A DNA stretch of 64,000 bases. Origin: Dipteris shenzhenensis. Lineage: Eukaryota > Polypodiophyta > Polypodiopsida > Gleicheniales. Location of the stretch: NCBI GenBank assembly GCA_047967505.1, contig CM106541.1, one strand, 5' to 3'. The number at the start of each line of letters is the position of its first letter. The stretch's first letter is position 1. Shown here piece by piece: positions 32,283-43,914 of this stretch. Made by a program: the position numbers and the translations under genes. Below the pieces are notes generated by a model that saw nothing but the letters and a program-made list of their open reading frames with translations, was not told where the DNA came from and ran no database searches.

Positions 32283-34465
32283 GTGCGGTTGTTGATGTAG
32301 TTGTGTTAGGATGGTTAGAGATGTGTTAGTGTTGTAGGGACCGTCGTGTTAATAATGTGCCTAGGATTGTCCCACATGTGTAGGAAAATGTGCTAGTGCA
32401 GACGGATCGTCAATCAGTGGTCACGATGGAATTTTATGAGCGAATTGGTGCGAAAAAGGGCCCACATGTGGTGCGAATTAACGAGTTCTAGGGATGCCAA
32501 AATGGTTTTCATGGGCTGGAAAGTGCCCCATAGTGTGGTGTTTTCGTGTGTGAAATTGTGGTTCAAACGCGATCCCGTTTGGGTCCCGAACGGGTGAGAT
32601 ATGAAGGGTTAAAGTACGGGTTAATTGTGCCCTTTTGTGTCTGTGTGTGTGTGTGTGGGGGGGGGGGGGGCTTGGTCTAAAGTGTGGTGTGAATGTGCTT
32701 TAAGTCTAACTGAGAGAACTAGACTTGGGTGGTCCCAGTTAGTCTAACCACCCATTTAGGTAAACTAACTAGCTCCATTTAGGTAAACTAACTAGAGTTA
32801 GTCTACTAACTCAAGGACAATTAGTCAAACCTAACCAAAATGTAACTAGTCTACCCTAGGTTATAACCTAACTGTAAGCCTAACCAGTTAGTTAAACTAA
32901 CTAGGGAGAGTTAATGCTAACTGAACCTGATTCACTAACCTAACCTATCATACTAACCTAACCTACCCTACTAACTTAACCTAAGTTAGAGTTATGGTCA
33001 GGTTAGTTTTAGGGCTCTTTAAAAAAAAAAATTTTAATAAACGCGGGGGGGAGGGGAGTCGGGCGGCGGTGGGTGGCGGGGAGGGGGGTCTGTGAGGGGG
33101 TGGAGTCGAGGGGGTGGGGAGGGAGGTGTGGAGGGGAGTGGGGAGTGGGAGGAGTAGGAGGGGAGGGAGGAGATGGAGGCTGGAGCGGAGGAGATGGAGG
33201 TTGGAGCGGAGGAGATGGAGGCTAGAGCAGAGAGGGAGTAGTGGGAGGAGGTGGTCCGTCGAGCGGGGCAGGCGCATCGCGATTATGCACGAGGGCGCTA
33301 GGAGGCGAGCGGGACCGTGGGCATAGGAGGGTGCTAGGAAGCGCATCACCGCTCTACATGCGGGGGCTAGAGCCCTTTAGTTAGTAAGGCACTTAGACCC
33401 TATTCTATTAGACCCTTAGATTAGAATAGGGAGAGGAGGGTGGCCGGCGAGGGAAGGGGGGGGTGCAATGGGGGGGAACCGAAGGGGGGGGGAATGGAGG
33501 GGGTGGTGGAGGGGGGGTGGAGAGGGGGGGTGGGGGGGAATGGAGGGGGTGGAGGGGGGGAATGGAGGGGGTGGTGGAGAGGGGGGGAGGGGGAAGATGG
33601 AGGGGGTGGTGGAGAGGGGGGTGGAGGGGATGGAGGGGGGGGGTGGAGAGGGGGTAGAGGGGGCTGGTGGAGGGGGGGGGGTTGGGGGGGGGGGGGGGAA
33701 GATGGAGGGGGTGGTGGAGGTGGGGGGGGGGGGTTTGGGGGGGGGTTGGAGGTGGAGGGCGAGGGGGGGTGGTGGAGGGGGCTGGAGGGGGAGGGGGGTG
33801 GAGGAAACTTGACGGATGGAAAACTTTGACAAAAATCCAAAGGAAGGAAGAGATGGTCACCTTAATTCTCTCCAAGTCTTTCTCGATGTAATAGGATTGT
33901 TGATGGTGAATGGATGATGGGTGGATGGCTAGGTTATTGCTGGGTGAGAAGGGCTCGAAATCACTCACCCTATTAGGATGGGTGTAGGGTAGTAGTCAAT
34001 GGAGAGGAGATGGAGAGGGAGGAGTGTCTTGCATAGGGCTCGGAATGGGGAAGAGGATGGAGGCTAGATGTGAAAGAAGAAGAATGAGGGGGTGGAGTGG
34101 GCTTTTATAGGAATGGGTGTACGGTTAGGGTCAACAAATCCTAAACTCTTCTCGGGCCATAACTTTTCATGGTTAGCTTGGATCACTCTTCTGTAAAAAG
34201 GTGAAATGATCAAAATTGCAGGCTCTATGCATTTGTGTCCATTACCTAGCCTAATTTTTTTGTCAAGTGGCTTATTTTTAAGAAATAAAGAAAATTTCTT
34301 AAGGTAGTAACCCAAGGTTGATGCTTGGGATTGATATGTTTGGCTAGATTTGGAAAAAAAAAATTTACTCTCCTTGCCCTTGAGTGTTATGCTCGTGAAA
34401 GTTTGTAGTAGTTCTCTTTTGTACACATACTTGTGTATGTTTACTCGTTACTTGAGATGCTAGTC
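32076..34465 (-). repeat. GY-B copy 2 gag start and repetitive leader
   Basis: Same arrangement as copy 1: non-coding leader, TTAGG-like tract (32700-33015), then a block that is G-rich on the plus strand (33040-33830) with GGAGGGGGTGGTGGA units. Between 33830 and 34465 lies leader sequence shared with copy 3 (GGAAGAGATGGTCACC, about 33846 and 45527). Long frames through the G-rich block are artefacts. Confidence 0.85.
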
Positions 34466-34483
34466 TCCCCAATAGCGGCGCCA
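34466..34483 (-). promoter_or_regulatory. GY-B primer-binding site (tRNA-Asp type)
   Basis: The minus strand reads TGGCGCCGCTATTGGGGA two bases after the LTR end CCTACA. The complement of the plant tRNA-Asp 3' end is TGGCGCCGTTGCCGGGGA, so 14 or more of 18 bases match. This fixes the LTR orientation for the family. Confidence 0.8.
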
Positions 34484-34485
34484 AA

Positions 34486-35556
34486 TGTAGGATCTTTCCC
34501 ACGGCTTTCATAGGAAGAGAAGGGTATTCTCACTATGCAGGATTCCGAGGCTTTCTGTGACCTATAAATATATCGGTGTTGTCGTTTGTAGTATAAGTGT
34601 AGCTTAGCACCTCGAGTCGTATTCCGGTGAGAGACGTGGGCTTAACTATGGTAAGCAAACATAGTGCATGCATGTATGAAAGGAACGTGCATCCTCATGG
34701 TTGGCGTGATGAAGGCTTTCGCCTTCATTAGGGGTTGAAGGGTTTAGGAGGAGTTGAAGGGTTAGAGGGAGGTTCAGGGTTTAAAAGGGGGTTCCAAGGT
34801 TCAGAGAGAGGTTCCAGAGTTTAGAAGAGGCTCAAGGGTTAGAAGGACGATCCTAGGTTCAGGGTAGAGTACATGGTGGAGAACTCATCTCCCTTGTAGA
34901 TCATGGAGGTTAAGGGTTGAGGAACTAAGGGTTTAGGGGGAGCATGGGAATGGGAGAGGAAGAAGGTGTAAGAGAATGGGGGGAAAGGAGAAAGAGAAGG
35001 AGGGAGGAGGAGGAGGAGGAGGAGGGAGGAGGAGGAGGAGGAGGAGGAGGGAGGAGAGGATGGGTTGTGAGGTTGGAGGAGAGGGGAGGAGGAGTTGCAA
35101 GGTTAGGACATGCTTTTGGATGTGGAGTGCAAGGAAGCATGGACACTTGAGACAATTTCTTGGAATACCAAAGTAGAACTCAACGTAATGCCCCAAAGAG
35201 TGCGGACTTCATTCCATTATGGGGTATTTATACAAGTTGGAGAGCTTCTCTCTCTGCATGTAGGAATTGTAAGACATTCTCTCTCTACATCTAGAACTTG
35301 CATATAGAAGTTGCATGTAGGAGTTGCATGTAGAACTCGCATGTTGCATGTAGGAAAGGCATGTAGAACATGCATGTAGGAATCACATGTAGGACTTGCA
35401 TGTAGAACATGTATGTAAGAGTTGCAAGTAGAACTTGTATGTTGAGGATTCCTAAGAGAGATTATTCCTAGCCTTATGCAAGTACAAGGAGAGCTTTTTT
35501 GCTACTCTACACACACCTTCTGTACTACCTAAGTCCATGTTGGCACAGAGACAACA
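34486..35556 (-). repeat. GY-B copy 2 5' LTR
   Basis: 1071 bp, with plus-strand ends TGTAGGATC and GAGACAACA (the minus strand starts TGTTGTCTC). It is the inverted, diverged counterpart of 9271-10348. It contains a TATA box (minus, about 35220), a GGA microsatellite (34980-35065) and U3 tandem repeats of GCATGTAG type (35260-35450). Confidence 0.88.
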
Positions 35557-35611
35557 CAAACCAATAACCATGACCTTTGCATGATCCATGGTACTGGATC
35601 GAGAAGAAGAA

Positions 35612-36130
35612 GGTGTTAACTACATTAGTTGGCAAGTGCATAGAGCTAGGATTATGCCTTGGAACCAAATAGGCCCAAGATGGTTGTAAAAGAATGGGGA
35701 AAGAGAGTGGTATAAAGGAAATAGGTTTTACCCTCCCTTCAAAAGGTGACATGTATAAAAAACCAAGTGGTTGAATTTTGTCTTCATTGTTGGATGCACA
35801 AGTATGGAATACAAGCTCCCTATTCTCTCCCAAGAGTGATTTTGGGTGTTCTCTTGTTTCCTTTGTAGTGCCTTTGTGTTTGCCACTCCATCCCCCTTCA
35901 TTCCCCTCTTCTCCTTCCCTTTTCCCCCTCTTCTGCCGTCTCCCTTTTCGCTCCTTTTGTCATGGAAACACACAGAAAAATTTTCGGAGCCATTGGAGTG
36001 ACACTTGCGGATGGCTCATACTTTGCATTGCTCTCACAAGAATTAGCTTGGAGTGGAGGCTCCATTAGTATTCCTTCAAGATTCCCATGACACCCGAGTC
36101 ACCGTTGAGACTACACAGAACCTGGTGGAT
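35612..36130 (+). mobile_element. Probable CP2 LTR (plus orientation), second copy
   Basis: It starts TGTTAACTACATT after a purine-rich GAGAAGAAGAAGG. A TATA-like TGTATAAAAAACC follows at about 35753. Similarity to the inverted copy at 19270-19803 extends to the segment around GACTC..GTGTCATGGG (about 36085). The short stretch 35557-35611 matches the sequence upstream of the PPT in the other copy. The 3' border is not defined. Confidence 0.45.
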
Positions 36131-36720
36131 CTAGCATATGATCCTGTCCTCATGCATTGGTAGGATTTGAAGAAAATGCAGCAAATTGACACCATTAAAA
36201 TATGGTCTGATGCTCGAAAGTGGCTCTTCTTCGGTTTTCACAAATCACAAAAACAAGCATTGGTTGTGGGATATGCATCTGTGCTTCCCTCCTTGACTCT
36301 CACATGTGAGCCCCAATATTCCCCTTGTACTTCTTGCCGGCATATTCCACATGATATGGCAACCCTAGGGATTCTACCAAGTACACTTTAAGTACTCTTC
36401 CATTTTCCCTTGATCCCACCTTCTTGCCAACTTCTCTATTTCTCAGTGAGGTATGTCAAGAATGACACATGGCTTATGTTACTTGCCAAGCTTTGGGCTC
36501 TTTGGAGGTCATCACCCCTCATGGCTGAGATGATTTATAGGTTGCATGCTCTTCACCTATGACTAGGGGTTTCACTTGATCATTGGCGGATGTGGCCATC
36601 GCCACAATCAATCTTCGATCTGACACATGCACCTTATGCTTGTACTACGCCCACACACCCTCCACAAACCAGTCCATTGTGTCAACCTTACTATGTTAAA
36701 CTCTTGGGCAAGGGTGGGAT
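36130..36720. other. Unassigned stretch right of the CP2 LTR
   Basis: Frames on both strands are partly open (for example a 74-codon plus frame at 36167) but show no recognised domain. The minus strand gives LGLPYHVEYAGKKYKGNIG and IPQPMLVFVICENRRR separated by stops, so it may be decayed coding DNA of unknown kind. Confidence 0.35.
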
Positions 36721-37055
36721 TCACATTACACACTTCCCTAAAGCCGTCTCTACATTTTTTATAAACGTTTCAACCAGAATCATTCCATCGCTCTCCCATT
36801 GCACCAAGTTGACAAGATTCTCATTGTGTTCGGATTGAAAAATGCTCTTAACATCCTCGAGAATCCTTCCCTTCATACTATTGATTCCCTCTAGGGTAGA
36901 TACTATTGTTTTCATCTCACTCTCCTACATATTGCATACCCTCACAAAAAAGGCATCATAGATGCTTCTCATCATGTCATTGACTGGTTTTTGTTGAGCC
37001 TTACCTAGCTCTTGCCCTAGTTTTCAATTGGCCGTAGACATTGAGGCCATGCTGG
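36721..37055 (-). pseudogene. Unrecognised helix-rich ORF remnant
   Basis: The minus strand reads MASMSTAN*KLGQELGKAQQ, then MMRSIYDAFFVRVCNM*ESEM, then an open 64-codon part, MKTIVSTLEGINSMKGRILE and onward. Two in-frame stops interrupt it. The composition suggests a helical or coiled-coil segment, as in some gag N-termini. I do not recognise the family. Confidence 0.35.
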
Positions 37056-37168
37056 CAAGCAGATGCTACTATCTGTGTAGAAATCTTGGGCCCTAAAACT
37101 TGTTGAAAAACTATTAGGGGAGATTTGGGGTCTTAAAAGGGCCTCATAAGGAATGGATTAAGTTAATT

Positions 37169-37235
37169 GGAATTGAACCCACTATGGTAACCCATGGTCT
37201 AAGGTCCTGTAGCATTGACTCAACTGACATGGCCC
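37169..37235 (-). repeat. tRNA-like sequence with A- and B-box, possible SINE head
   Basis: The minus strand carries TGTCAGTTGAGTCAATGC (37212-37229), similar to a tRNA A box region, and GGGTTCAATTCC (37169-37180), close to the B box consensus, at tRNA-like spacing. The anticodon arm does not fold convincingly, so it is a tRNA-derived SINE or tRNA relic and not a working tRNA. Confidence 0.4.
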
Positions 37236-37519
37236 GTATCTTTATTTTGAATTTGGGAAACCTTAGCCTTTGGATAAAGGTGTATGGTGGATGGATCAAA
37301 GGCCTAGGGTGCTCAAAATGGTGGGAGACTTAAGGGAGGCACCTTTGGTGGGCTCTAAATTGGCAAAATTTGACAAATAGGAGGGGTATTGAAGAGGGAG
37401 AAGGCGCCTTTAGTTGTGGACCATTGGATCTTGAGTAGATCTATGGTGGAGATGGGCTAGACAATTGAAGGGTGGAGATGGAGGCGCATTTTGGAGGGTG
37501 GAGATGCATTTATGCAATT

Positions 37520-37770
37520 GGATGGCTAGGATTGAAGCGCATAATCAATGGCTCAGATTGGAGCACCTTTTTGGTGCATCTCTCCTCAGGGATCTCCTTC
37601 AAATCAAATGGATGGCCCGGATTGAAGCGCCTTTTTGGTCCATCTCCTCCCTTGGATCTCTTTCAAATCAATGGTTCGGATTGAAGCACCTTTTTCTTTC
37701 ATGTCCTCCCTTGGATGTCCTACAAATCAATGGCTAAGATTGTGGTGCTTCCTTCTTTCATCTCATCCCT
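37520..37770. repeat. Tandem repeats of 60-63 bp
   Basis: Units start at about 37545, 37606, 37669 and 37728 with (A)ATGG(C/T)(T/C)C(A/G)GATTG, then CACCTTTTT, CATCTC(C)TCCC and TTGGATCTC. A partial unit precedes them at 37521. Confidence 0.85.
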
Positions 37771-37931
37771 TGGATCCATTACTTGATCAAGGGCTTATAT
37801 TTTGATCCCTCTAATCCTTTGATAGTATCCCTTAGATGTACCCCTTGATCTAATGGCCAGGAGTGCTCTACCACAAATTTGAATGTGACCCTTGGATTAG
37901 AGATCAAATCAATGGCTAGGAGTGCGGACCA

Positions 37932-38178
37932 CTCAGGGGGGTCACTATGTATAAACCCTCTATATCACGTGCGTTCAAGGCCTATATTTAAAATCCCTTA
38001 TCTATAAATTTTTTCATTGATAAAATGTACCCCTTTTCTATACAAATCTGTAAATTTTTTCCAAAACTATTTTAAATAGTCCCTTATGTATATTTATTTC
38101 TGTAAATTTTAGAAATAAAAAATATCCTTCTGTTGAACTCACGTGATAGGGTTACATATGATGAGTGACCCCCCTGAG
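37932..38178 (-). mobile_element. 247-bp MITE, copy 2
   Basis: The ends are CTCAGGGGGGTCACT and AGTGACCCCCCTGAG. The target-site duplication GCGGACCA is at 37924-37931 and 38179-38186, with no mismatch. It has exactly the same length as copy 1 and lies in the opposite orientation. It is non-coding. Confidence 0.95.
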
Positions 38179-38186
38179 GCGGACCA

Positions 38187-39419
38187 TGGGTCTAAACCAT
38201 GGGTGAGTGGTCTCCCTACCCTTAAATGCTCAACCTAGCCTTTTGTACACCTCAACACACCATTGCCCCACACAAAGGAGCACTCTCATTGGTACACCTC
38301 AAATCTCTCTCTAATCCCTTGAAATTAGGAAACACTTATTGGAGGCCCTTTTGAGACCCCATTTCTCCCCTAATAGCTTGAATGATTGACTCTTGCAAAC
38401 AACTGCATTTTACCACACAATAGTGAGCAAGCAACCATGTGACACTACCTAAGCACTAGTGAGTCTAACTCCTTATGTACCAACCCTATGCGTTTTTTTA
38501 TTTAAAAAAATACATGGAATGCAAATCGATGATCATGCATTCATGAATGCAAAGATTCATTCACTATTTTCAATACATAGACATGCATCATGCATGGATG
38601 CAAAAGATTCATTTGCTAATTTATTGCATAGGTGCAAAAGATGCAATATAAAATTTATTTTATTTTTAAATGACAAAATAATCCGCACCTGATGTGGAGA
38701 TCTGAGGGAGCCTGGATCTAGGTTGTGGTCCCAACTAGCCACCTGTCCTGTTTAGCATGCGAGACCAGGAAACACTTCGTGAACCAAGCCCCTTGCCTAG
38801 AATGTTTAGCTCTTCTCAATCCAATAATGGTGAAAATGAGTCCGGTGGTGGTATAATAACTTGGGCCAGTAGTACTGTAACCGGTGGTACTACCTCGCTC
38901 GAGCTACCAACTCCGTTGAATGCATCGAGGTCTGGTAATGTTGGGGTGATTAATAGGTGGTATTTGATCCATGTTGACTTTGAATAATGATTTCAAATGT
39001 GACATGTGAGTGGATGACTGACTTTTGCTTTCTAATCATTTACCACTTTTGGGATGGGTCTCTTTTTTTGTATGCATACTGACACTTCTAGGCTGCCCAT
39101 GCAAATATTTCTTATTGTTAAGAAAAGTTATTTGAAACATCAATAAGTTACAGAAATAGTGGAACTTTGCCATTTCATGTATGTATTCATCTACTTATGG
39201 ATGGATGTTACAACTTTAGCATGCTTCTTATAAAGTAGTTCATTTACTTGATTAAATGTTCTTGAGAGTATGAGTAACGAAAGTTGCAAATAAAATGAGA
39301 AAAGCCTCAATATAGACTAATATGTATTGTGCAAGCTGGGATTATTTAAATTCATGAATATAATTCTACTACAAATATAAATTGAGAGAATACATACGTC
39401 TTTTGATTTGCAGTCATTA
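38187..39419. other. Stretch without a recognisable gene
   Basis: AT-rich with short random frames only. A stretch at 38757-38987 is open for 76 codons but has no recognisable domain. Confidence 0.5.
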
Positions 39420-40083
39420 AAAGTTGGGGGAAAAGCTGCCGTTGTCAAATTTGATTCATTTTTTGCTAGAGTAGAGGTAGAAAGCAGAACTCCTTTGAGA
39501 GAGCAATTCTCACGTGATACTCTCATTAGTGTTCTTCTCTTGTGTAGTCGTGATAAGCGTAATTAGTGCACAATAAGGCTATGGAATATAAATAAATGTC
39601 AAGATGATATTATTGTTGTGCATCGGTAAAAGCCTTTTGGCCATTCTTTATTGATTGCAAAGTTGTTGAAGGCTGGCTTCCAAGTTTTTCATAGACATCA
39701 TAGACTAGCATGCTTTCTTCTAGAGAAGCGCTTCTTTATGAGGAAGTTTAAAGCCCTGTCATCATCTATGCCGAGAGTACTTGTGGAATCTACACTCTCT
39801 TAGGGTGTCCTACACTAAAGAGATGTGGGTACTTAGGAATGTAAGGGAGTGCATTATGAAGAAAAAGCTAGGGGAGAAAAATCAAAGGAAAGCGAAAGGC
39901 TTGTCATACGGGAATTGTGAAGAACTTGTGTGAAAAGAAGGCAATATTGGAAAGTGGTCATTGAGATGGGGTTAAAATGAAGCTATGATAGAGGAGGGGC
40001 TAGGGTGAGATGTATGGGAGAGTTAGAATTTGAAATGCATACATAAATAGATTAGATTGGAAGTGATGTCCAGAAAGAAGTGG
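39420..40083 (+). repeat. 664-bp duplicated segment D, copy 1
   Basis: Aligned without gaps to 56298-56961 at a constant offset of 16878, with about five substitutions. The left boundary is sharp (TTGCAGTCATTA before it here, different sequence in copy 2). On the right it is cut three bases before a truncated MITE. It contains no long ORF; the minus strand has a 69-codon frame that is the start of the decayed ORF at copy 2. Confidence 0.95.
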
Positions 40084-40086
40084 TGT

Positions 40087-40189
40087 ATAGTCCCTTATGT
40101 ATATTTATTTCTGTAAATTTTAGGAATAAAAAATATCCTTCTGTTGAACTCACGTGATAGGGTTACATATGATGAGTGACCCCCCCGAG
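40087..40189 (-). mobile_element. Truncated MITE, copy 3
   Basis: 103 bp equal to the right end of copy 2 (two differences), ending CCCCCCCGAG. The left 144 bp are missing and replaced by segment D. The intact terminus abuts GY-B copy 3 at 40190. Confidence 0.92.
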
Positions 40190-40204
40190 TATTTCTGAAA
40201 CTTC

Positions 40205-41169
40205 TCATGTTGGGAACTGTGGGGTAACTTTTCCACTGGTAACGTGTTTCCCCCAGTAAGGGTTCATTTGCTGCGCATACTCCTTCCAGTCCCTCAAGGG
40301 ACCATTCAAGAGGCGGTGGTTCTGATTTTGAGGGAGCTGGCTTTGCAAGGTACAATTCGGCGATCCTTCTTTGGACGCATTCGAATTTATTGAAGTGTTC
40401 CGCCTTGGCTTTTCTGTGTTTTCCTCCTTCAACTTTGTGGTGGGATCTTCTGCTATTATTCAACTTTGGAGGTTCAACTTTCAGAAGTTCAACTGCCATT
40501 AGGGCATGCAGAATGGCTAAGTCATTATCAAAGATTTGATCTTTAATTTCAACATTCTCAGCTTCTGTTTTAAGGTCCCAAGGAAAACTTGAGTCATCAT
40601 TGGTATGGGTACCTTCTTCAGGTTCATTATCCCACTCGAGGTCAGCCACCCATAAAGAATGGAATCTCTAGATCGATTGGTTCTTCATGTGTGAGTCGAG
40701 GATCTACCTGTAGTGCCTTAGCATCTATCTGTGAGAAGATGGGGTCTAATGAATGGCAGTTGTTGATGGTTGCCAATGTTTGTATCCAGTTATTTACATT
40801 GCTTTGTGAATCGCCCGCTATGGCATGTTGTTGCAAGGGAGTTGATTTGCTTGATATTGTCGTTGAAGATGTGTCATCCAATGTTCTAGGCACAATTGGT
40901 TTTATAGCTCTTGTTCGCACATTCACCTTGACTGCGGTGTCGCGATTTCGAATTGTCAGTCTATCAGCTCCCCAATCATGGAGGACTGATGCTTCCCGTA
41001 ACCAAGGATGGCCCAGTAAGATTTGATAGGATTTTTTGGGGAGATCCAAAATTGTGAATTGAAGGGAAAAGCAGACTCCTTCGATCTTTGTGGACACGCC
41101 ATTTACTATTCCCAAGGGTTTAGCCCATGAATCATCGGCAAGGTGTATGTTGAAATTAGCCTTTTGCAT
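40205..41169 (-). pseudogene. GY-B copy 3 protease C-terminal part and spacer
   Basis: The protease continues FNIHLADDSWAKPLGIVNGV and QILLGHPWLREA (41169-40800), then the spacer with DLEWDNEPEEGTHTND and KVEGGKHRKAKAEH. Some frame changes occur near 40645. The sequence is close to 13637-14812. Confidence 0.85.
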
Positions 41170-41196
41170 TGGTGGGAGACCCCATTCTTCGTAGAG

Positions 41197-42141
41197 CTAC
41201 TTTGATAGGACATCTACACCTGCTCCACCATCCACTATGGCTTGGAATTCATTATATGCCTTGTGGATCAAAGGCACAGTAATGTTGTGTATGTCATCTC
41301 TCTCACCCATCCGCACAGGGATATCTTCGATGTTGTTCATAGGTGGAAGAGGATTTGAGAGTTCAATCCATCCTTTGAAACTCTGCCAAAGATTGGGACA
41401 ATTCCATAGGAGGATTCCGATGGGAATTGACACAGGGCAACTCAGGATGCTAGAGCGTGCAGCTCCTTCAAGTTGATGTGGCGGTACATTATGTTGTGGA
41501 GTTTGTTGTTGGAACAGAGGCTTGAGTACAGTATCAATACTTTGTGGGGCCAAGTCATGGATTGGGTCTTGAGCTTGTTTCTCAGCCTCAAATTGAGCAT
41601 GCTCCTTTAGTACCCATTGTTGCAGTGCCAAAAAACGAGCCTTCTCCACCTCTGCATTTGAGTATGGACCTTCTTTTATTTGAGGCTGGGGAGTTGATGT
41701 GGATGAGCTCAGCTGCTCATTGCTTGGCGAAGGTGGAGGCACTTGTGCTTTCTTTTTAAGAAGTCGCTTTGGTTGGATTGGAATGTTAGGGTCCTTGGTG
41801 GCCTCTTTTTGTTGGCATCTAATTACATTTACAGGTTGTGATATTACACTTGCCGCACCCACACTTTGATGGTCCACCTCAATGATGCCGATTGGGATGT
41901 CAGGCTTAACCTGTGTTTGTTGTGGGACTTTATTTTTCATGGGACAAGCCATATAGGCATGTCCTATGCCACAATCTCTGCAGGGTGGTTGGAATGTAGT
42001 GGGGCTACCAAGATCAGGGCACTTTGCGATCCGGTGATTTTCTCCACAACCATAGCACTTGATTGGTGCTCGATATGTGTTGGGACGTACTTGATTTGCA
42101 TAAACTAGTATTAGACCCTCTAAACCTTCTACATAGTACAC
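41197..42141 (-). pseudogene. GY-B copy 3 gag C-terminus to protease start
   Basis: An uninterrupted 314-codon frame with two short-spaced zinc knuckles (CYGCGENHRIAKC, CRDCGIGHAYMAC). A Pro/Ser-rich linker follows, then the protease active-site segment AIVDGGAGVDVLS with DGGA at 41221-41232. It ends at a stop just after LSK. This copy shows the ancestral arrangement that frame changes obscure in copy 1. Confidence 0.88.
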
Positions 42142-42439
42142 TGGGTACTCTATTTCATACTCAAATGATGAGTCTACTTCATCGGCTTGTAATTGATGTA
42201 TTGGAACTGCCTGAGGAGCTGGATTTGGTGCTTTTGGATATGGTCATGGATTCGGATTCCTGAGTAAATGTGGGACTTGTGTCCGAACGGGAACAGGATT
42301 TAGCCTCGGAGCCAGGGGCACTTGTACAAGTGCCAGTTGCTTGTACACTGGCATGGGTGCCGCTTGGTATTGTTGAGGCGAGGCGGGTTGTTGCGTATGT
42401 TAAAGATGCAACTGTTTTCATCATGGCCGCCGATGACTC

Positions 42440-43600
42440 AAATATGGCACCACAACCTTGACGGTGGATTTGCTTGTGCAGTGATCGTGACTCTTACGAC
42501 CGGGCACTCATTTGCTATATGATTGTCCATGCAATGTGGACACCAGACATTTTCTCACCATGGATATGTCTGAGTTGGTAGCTGAGACAAGTGAAGTTTT
42601 TGTTCCATGGCCTGCATCATGTCTTCTTTCAGCTTCATGGTCATGGCCTCTAGGCGATCTTCATTTGATGTTTCAGCAATGGACTTTGATTTGCCCTTTT
42701 TCGAGTGCTTATCTCGCACACTAGATCTGCCGTCATCACTGCTAGTGTCTGAGTCAGTCATGCCATCCTTGATGTCAATGGCTGCCACATGAGCAGCACT
42801 GAACGTTTCATAGCTACTTATCTTTTTCATATCCTTTCAGATTTTCTTTCTTAATCTTACAATGAGCCAGTCCGTGAGGTACTTTGCATCTGGGCGTGGG
42901 TCACATTTGGCGATTAATCTTTTCATCTTACCCAGGTACGTGCGTACATCTTCTCGACCGCCTTGTTCGATCTTGCTTAGTTGGAGAGCGGGATCATCTT
43001 GGAGCCTCTCCGTTTGAAAGCGTCTTTTAAATTCTATTTGAAGTAGGTCCCATGTGGCACGCTCTTCCACTAGAAGGTCTAGGTAACATTCAGACGCTTC
43101 ATCAGTTAAGGCCATGGGAAACCAAGCCACCTTGGTTTCATGGGGATTGATCTCCACCTACTCGGCATGCGGCATCAAAATGCTGGAGGAATCGAGCTGG
43201 ATCTCCCCTATCATTATATTTGGGAAGTTCCACTTTTCCCAAGGGGCGCCTGCCTTGATTGTTATTATTTCTTCAATTAAAGAAATTGTCAGTCTCTGCA
43301 TCGAGGTTGATATCCCCATCATTGTCGCGCGATGGCGTCCAACCATGTTGTGGCATGGAGGAGTTAAAGGGATTGATTGAATCTCACGGGGGGATTTGGG
43401 GTAGAGGATTGTCAGGGGCAGTGGTTGTAGCGGAGTTGTATGCAGATTTGGTGAGCGTTGGAGTCAGAGGTGTTGGCCGAAACATAGCTGCATGTAGATT
43501 GCGTGAGATTTGCAAAGGGTGTCTCTGCCGCAAGTGCAGGTGTTGATGTAGTTTTGTTGGGAGGGTTAGAGTGGTGTTAGTTTGTGTAGGGACCGTCATG
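42440..43600 (-). pseudogene. GY-B copy 3 gag N-terminal part
   Basis: Thr/Pro-rich N-terminus (NTTLTLPTKLHQHLHL), then LPKYNDRGDPARF, KVAWFPMALTDEASECYL, LLQIEFKRRFQTERLQ, SKIEQGGREDVRTYLGKMK and SYETFSAAHVAAIDIKDG. A knuckle CPHCMDNHIANEC lies near 42505-42545. It retains KRRFQ where copy 1 has two stops. Frame breaks occur at about 42830 and 43160. Confidence 0.87.
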
Positions 43601-43914
43601 TTAATAATGTGCCTAAGATCACCTAAATGTGTAGGGAAGTGTGTCGGTGCAGAGGGATCATCAATCGGAGGTCACGACGTGAAGATACGAGCGAATTTGT
43701 GCAAAACGAGGCCCGTACGGGGGCACAAATGAGCCAGTGCTAGGGATGCCAAAATGGTGTACAATGGGCTAGAAAAATACCCCATAGTGTGGTGTTTCCA
43801 TGTGTGAAATCTTGGTTCAAACGGGGTCCAGTTTGGATCCCAAACAGATGAGTTACGAGAGGTTAAAGTAGGGGTAAATTTGGCTTTTTTGGGGGGGGTT
43901 CTTAAGGGTGGTGT

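Larger units (their letters stand above)
30648..35556 (-). mobile_element. GY-B copy 2 (gag, leader, PBS, 5' LTR)
   Basis: Minus orientation. The 5' LTR is 34486-35556, the PBS 34466-34483, the leader about 34465-32300, and gag 32300-30650. Similarity to copy 1 stops at 30648, corresponding to about 15541 in copy 1, so zinc knuckles 3 and 4, protease and pol are gone. A MITE at 31822-32068 splits gag. The right border at 35557 lies inside CP2 3'-end sequence, so this copy inserted into CP2. Confidence 0.88.

Noticed and set aside
33408-33968. Proline-rich (minus) and glycine-rich (plus) frames
   Set aside because: Artefacts of the G-rich leader block of GY-B copy 2.
36167-36391. A 74-codon plus-strand frame (KIWSDARKWLFFGFHKSQKQ) as a gene
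   Set aside because: No domain or upstream start context, and the opposite strand is equally open; not enough to call.
37169-37235. Functional tRNA gene
   Set aside because: A and B boxes are recognisable but the acceptor and anticodon stems do not pair; kept only as a SINE-like relic.
38757-38987. A 76-codon plus-strand frame (SSTVTGGTTSLELPTPLNAS)
   Set aside because: Isolated, no homology recognised, no splice or promoter context.
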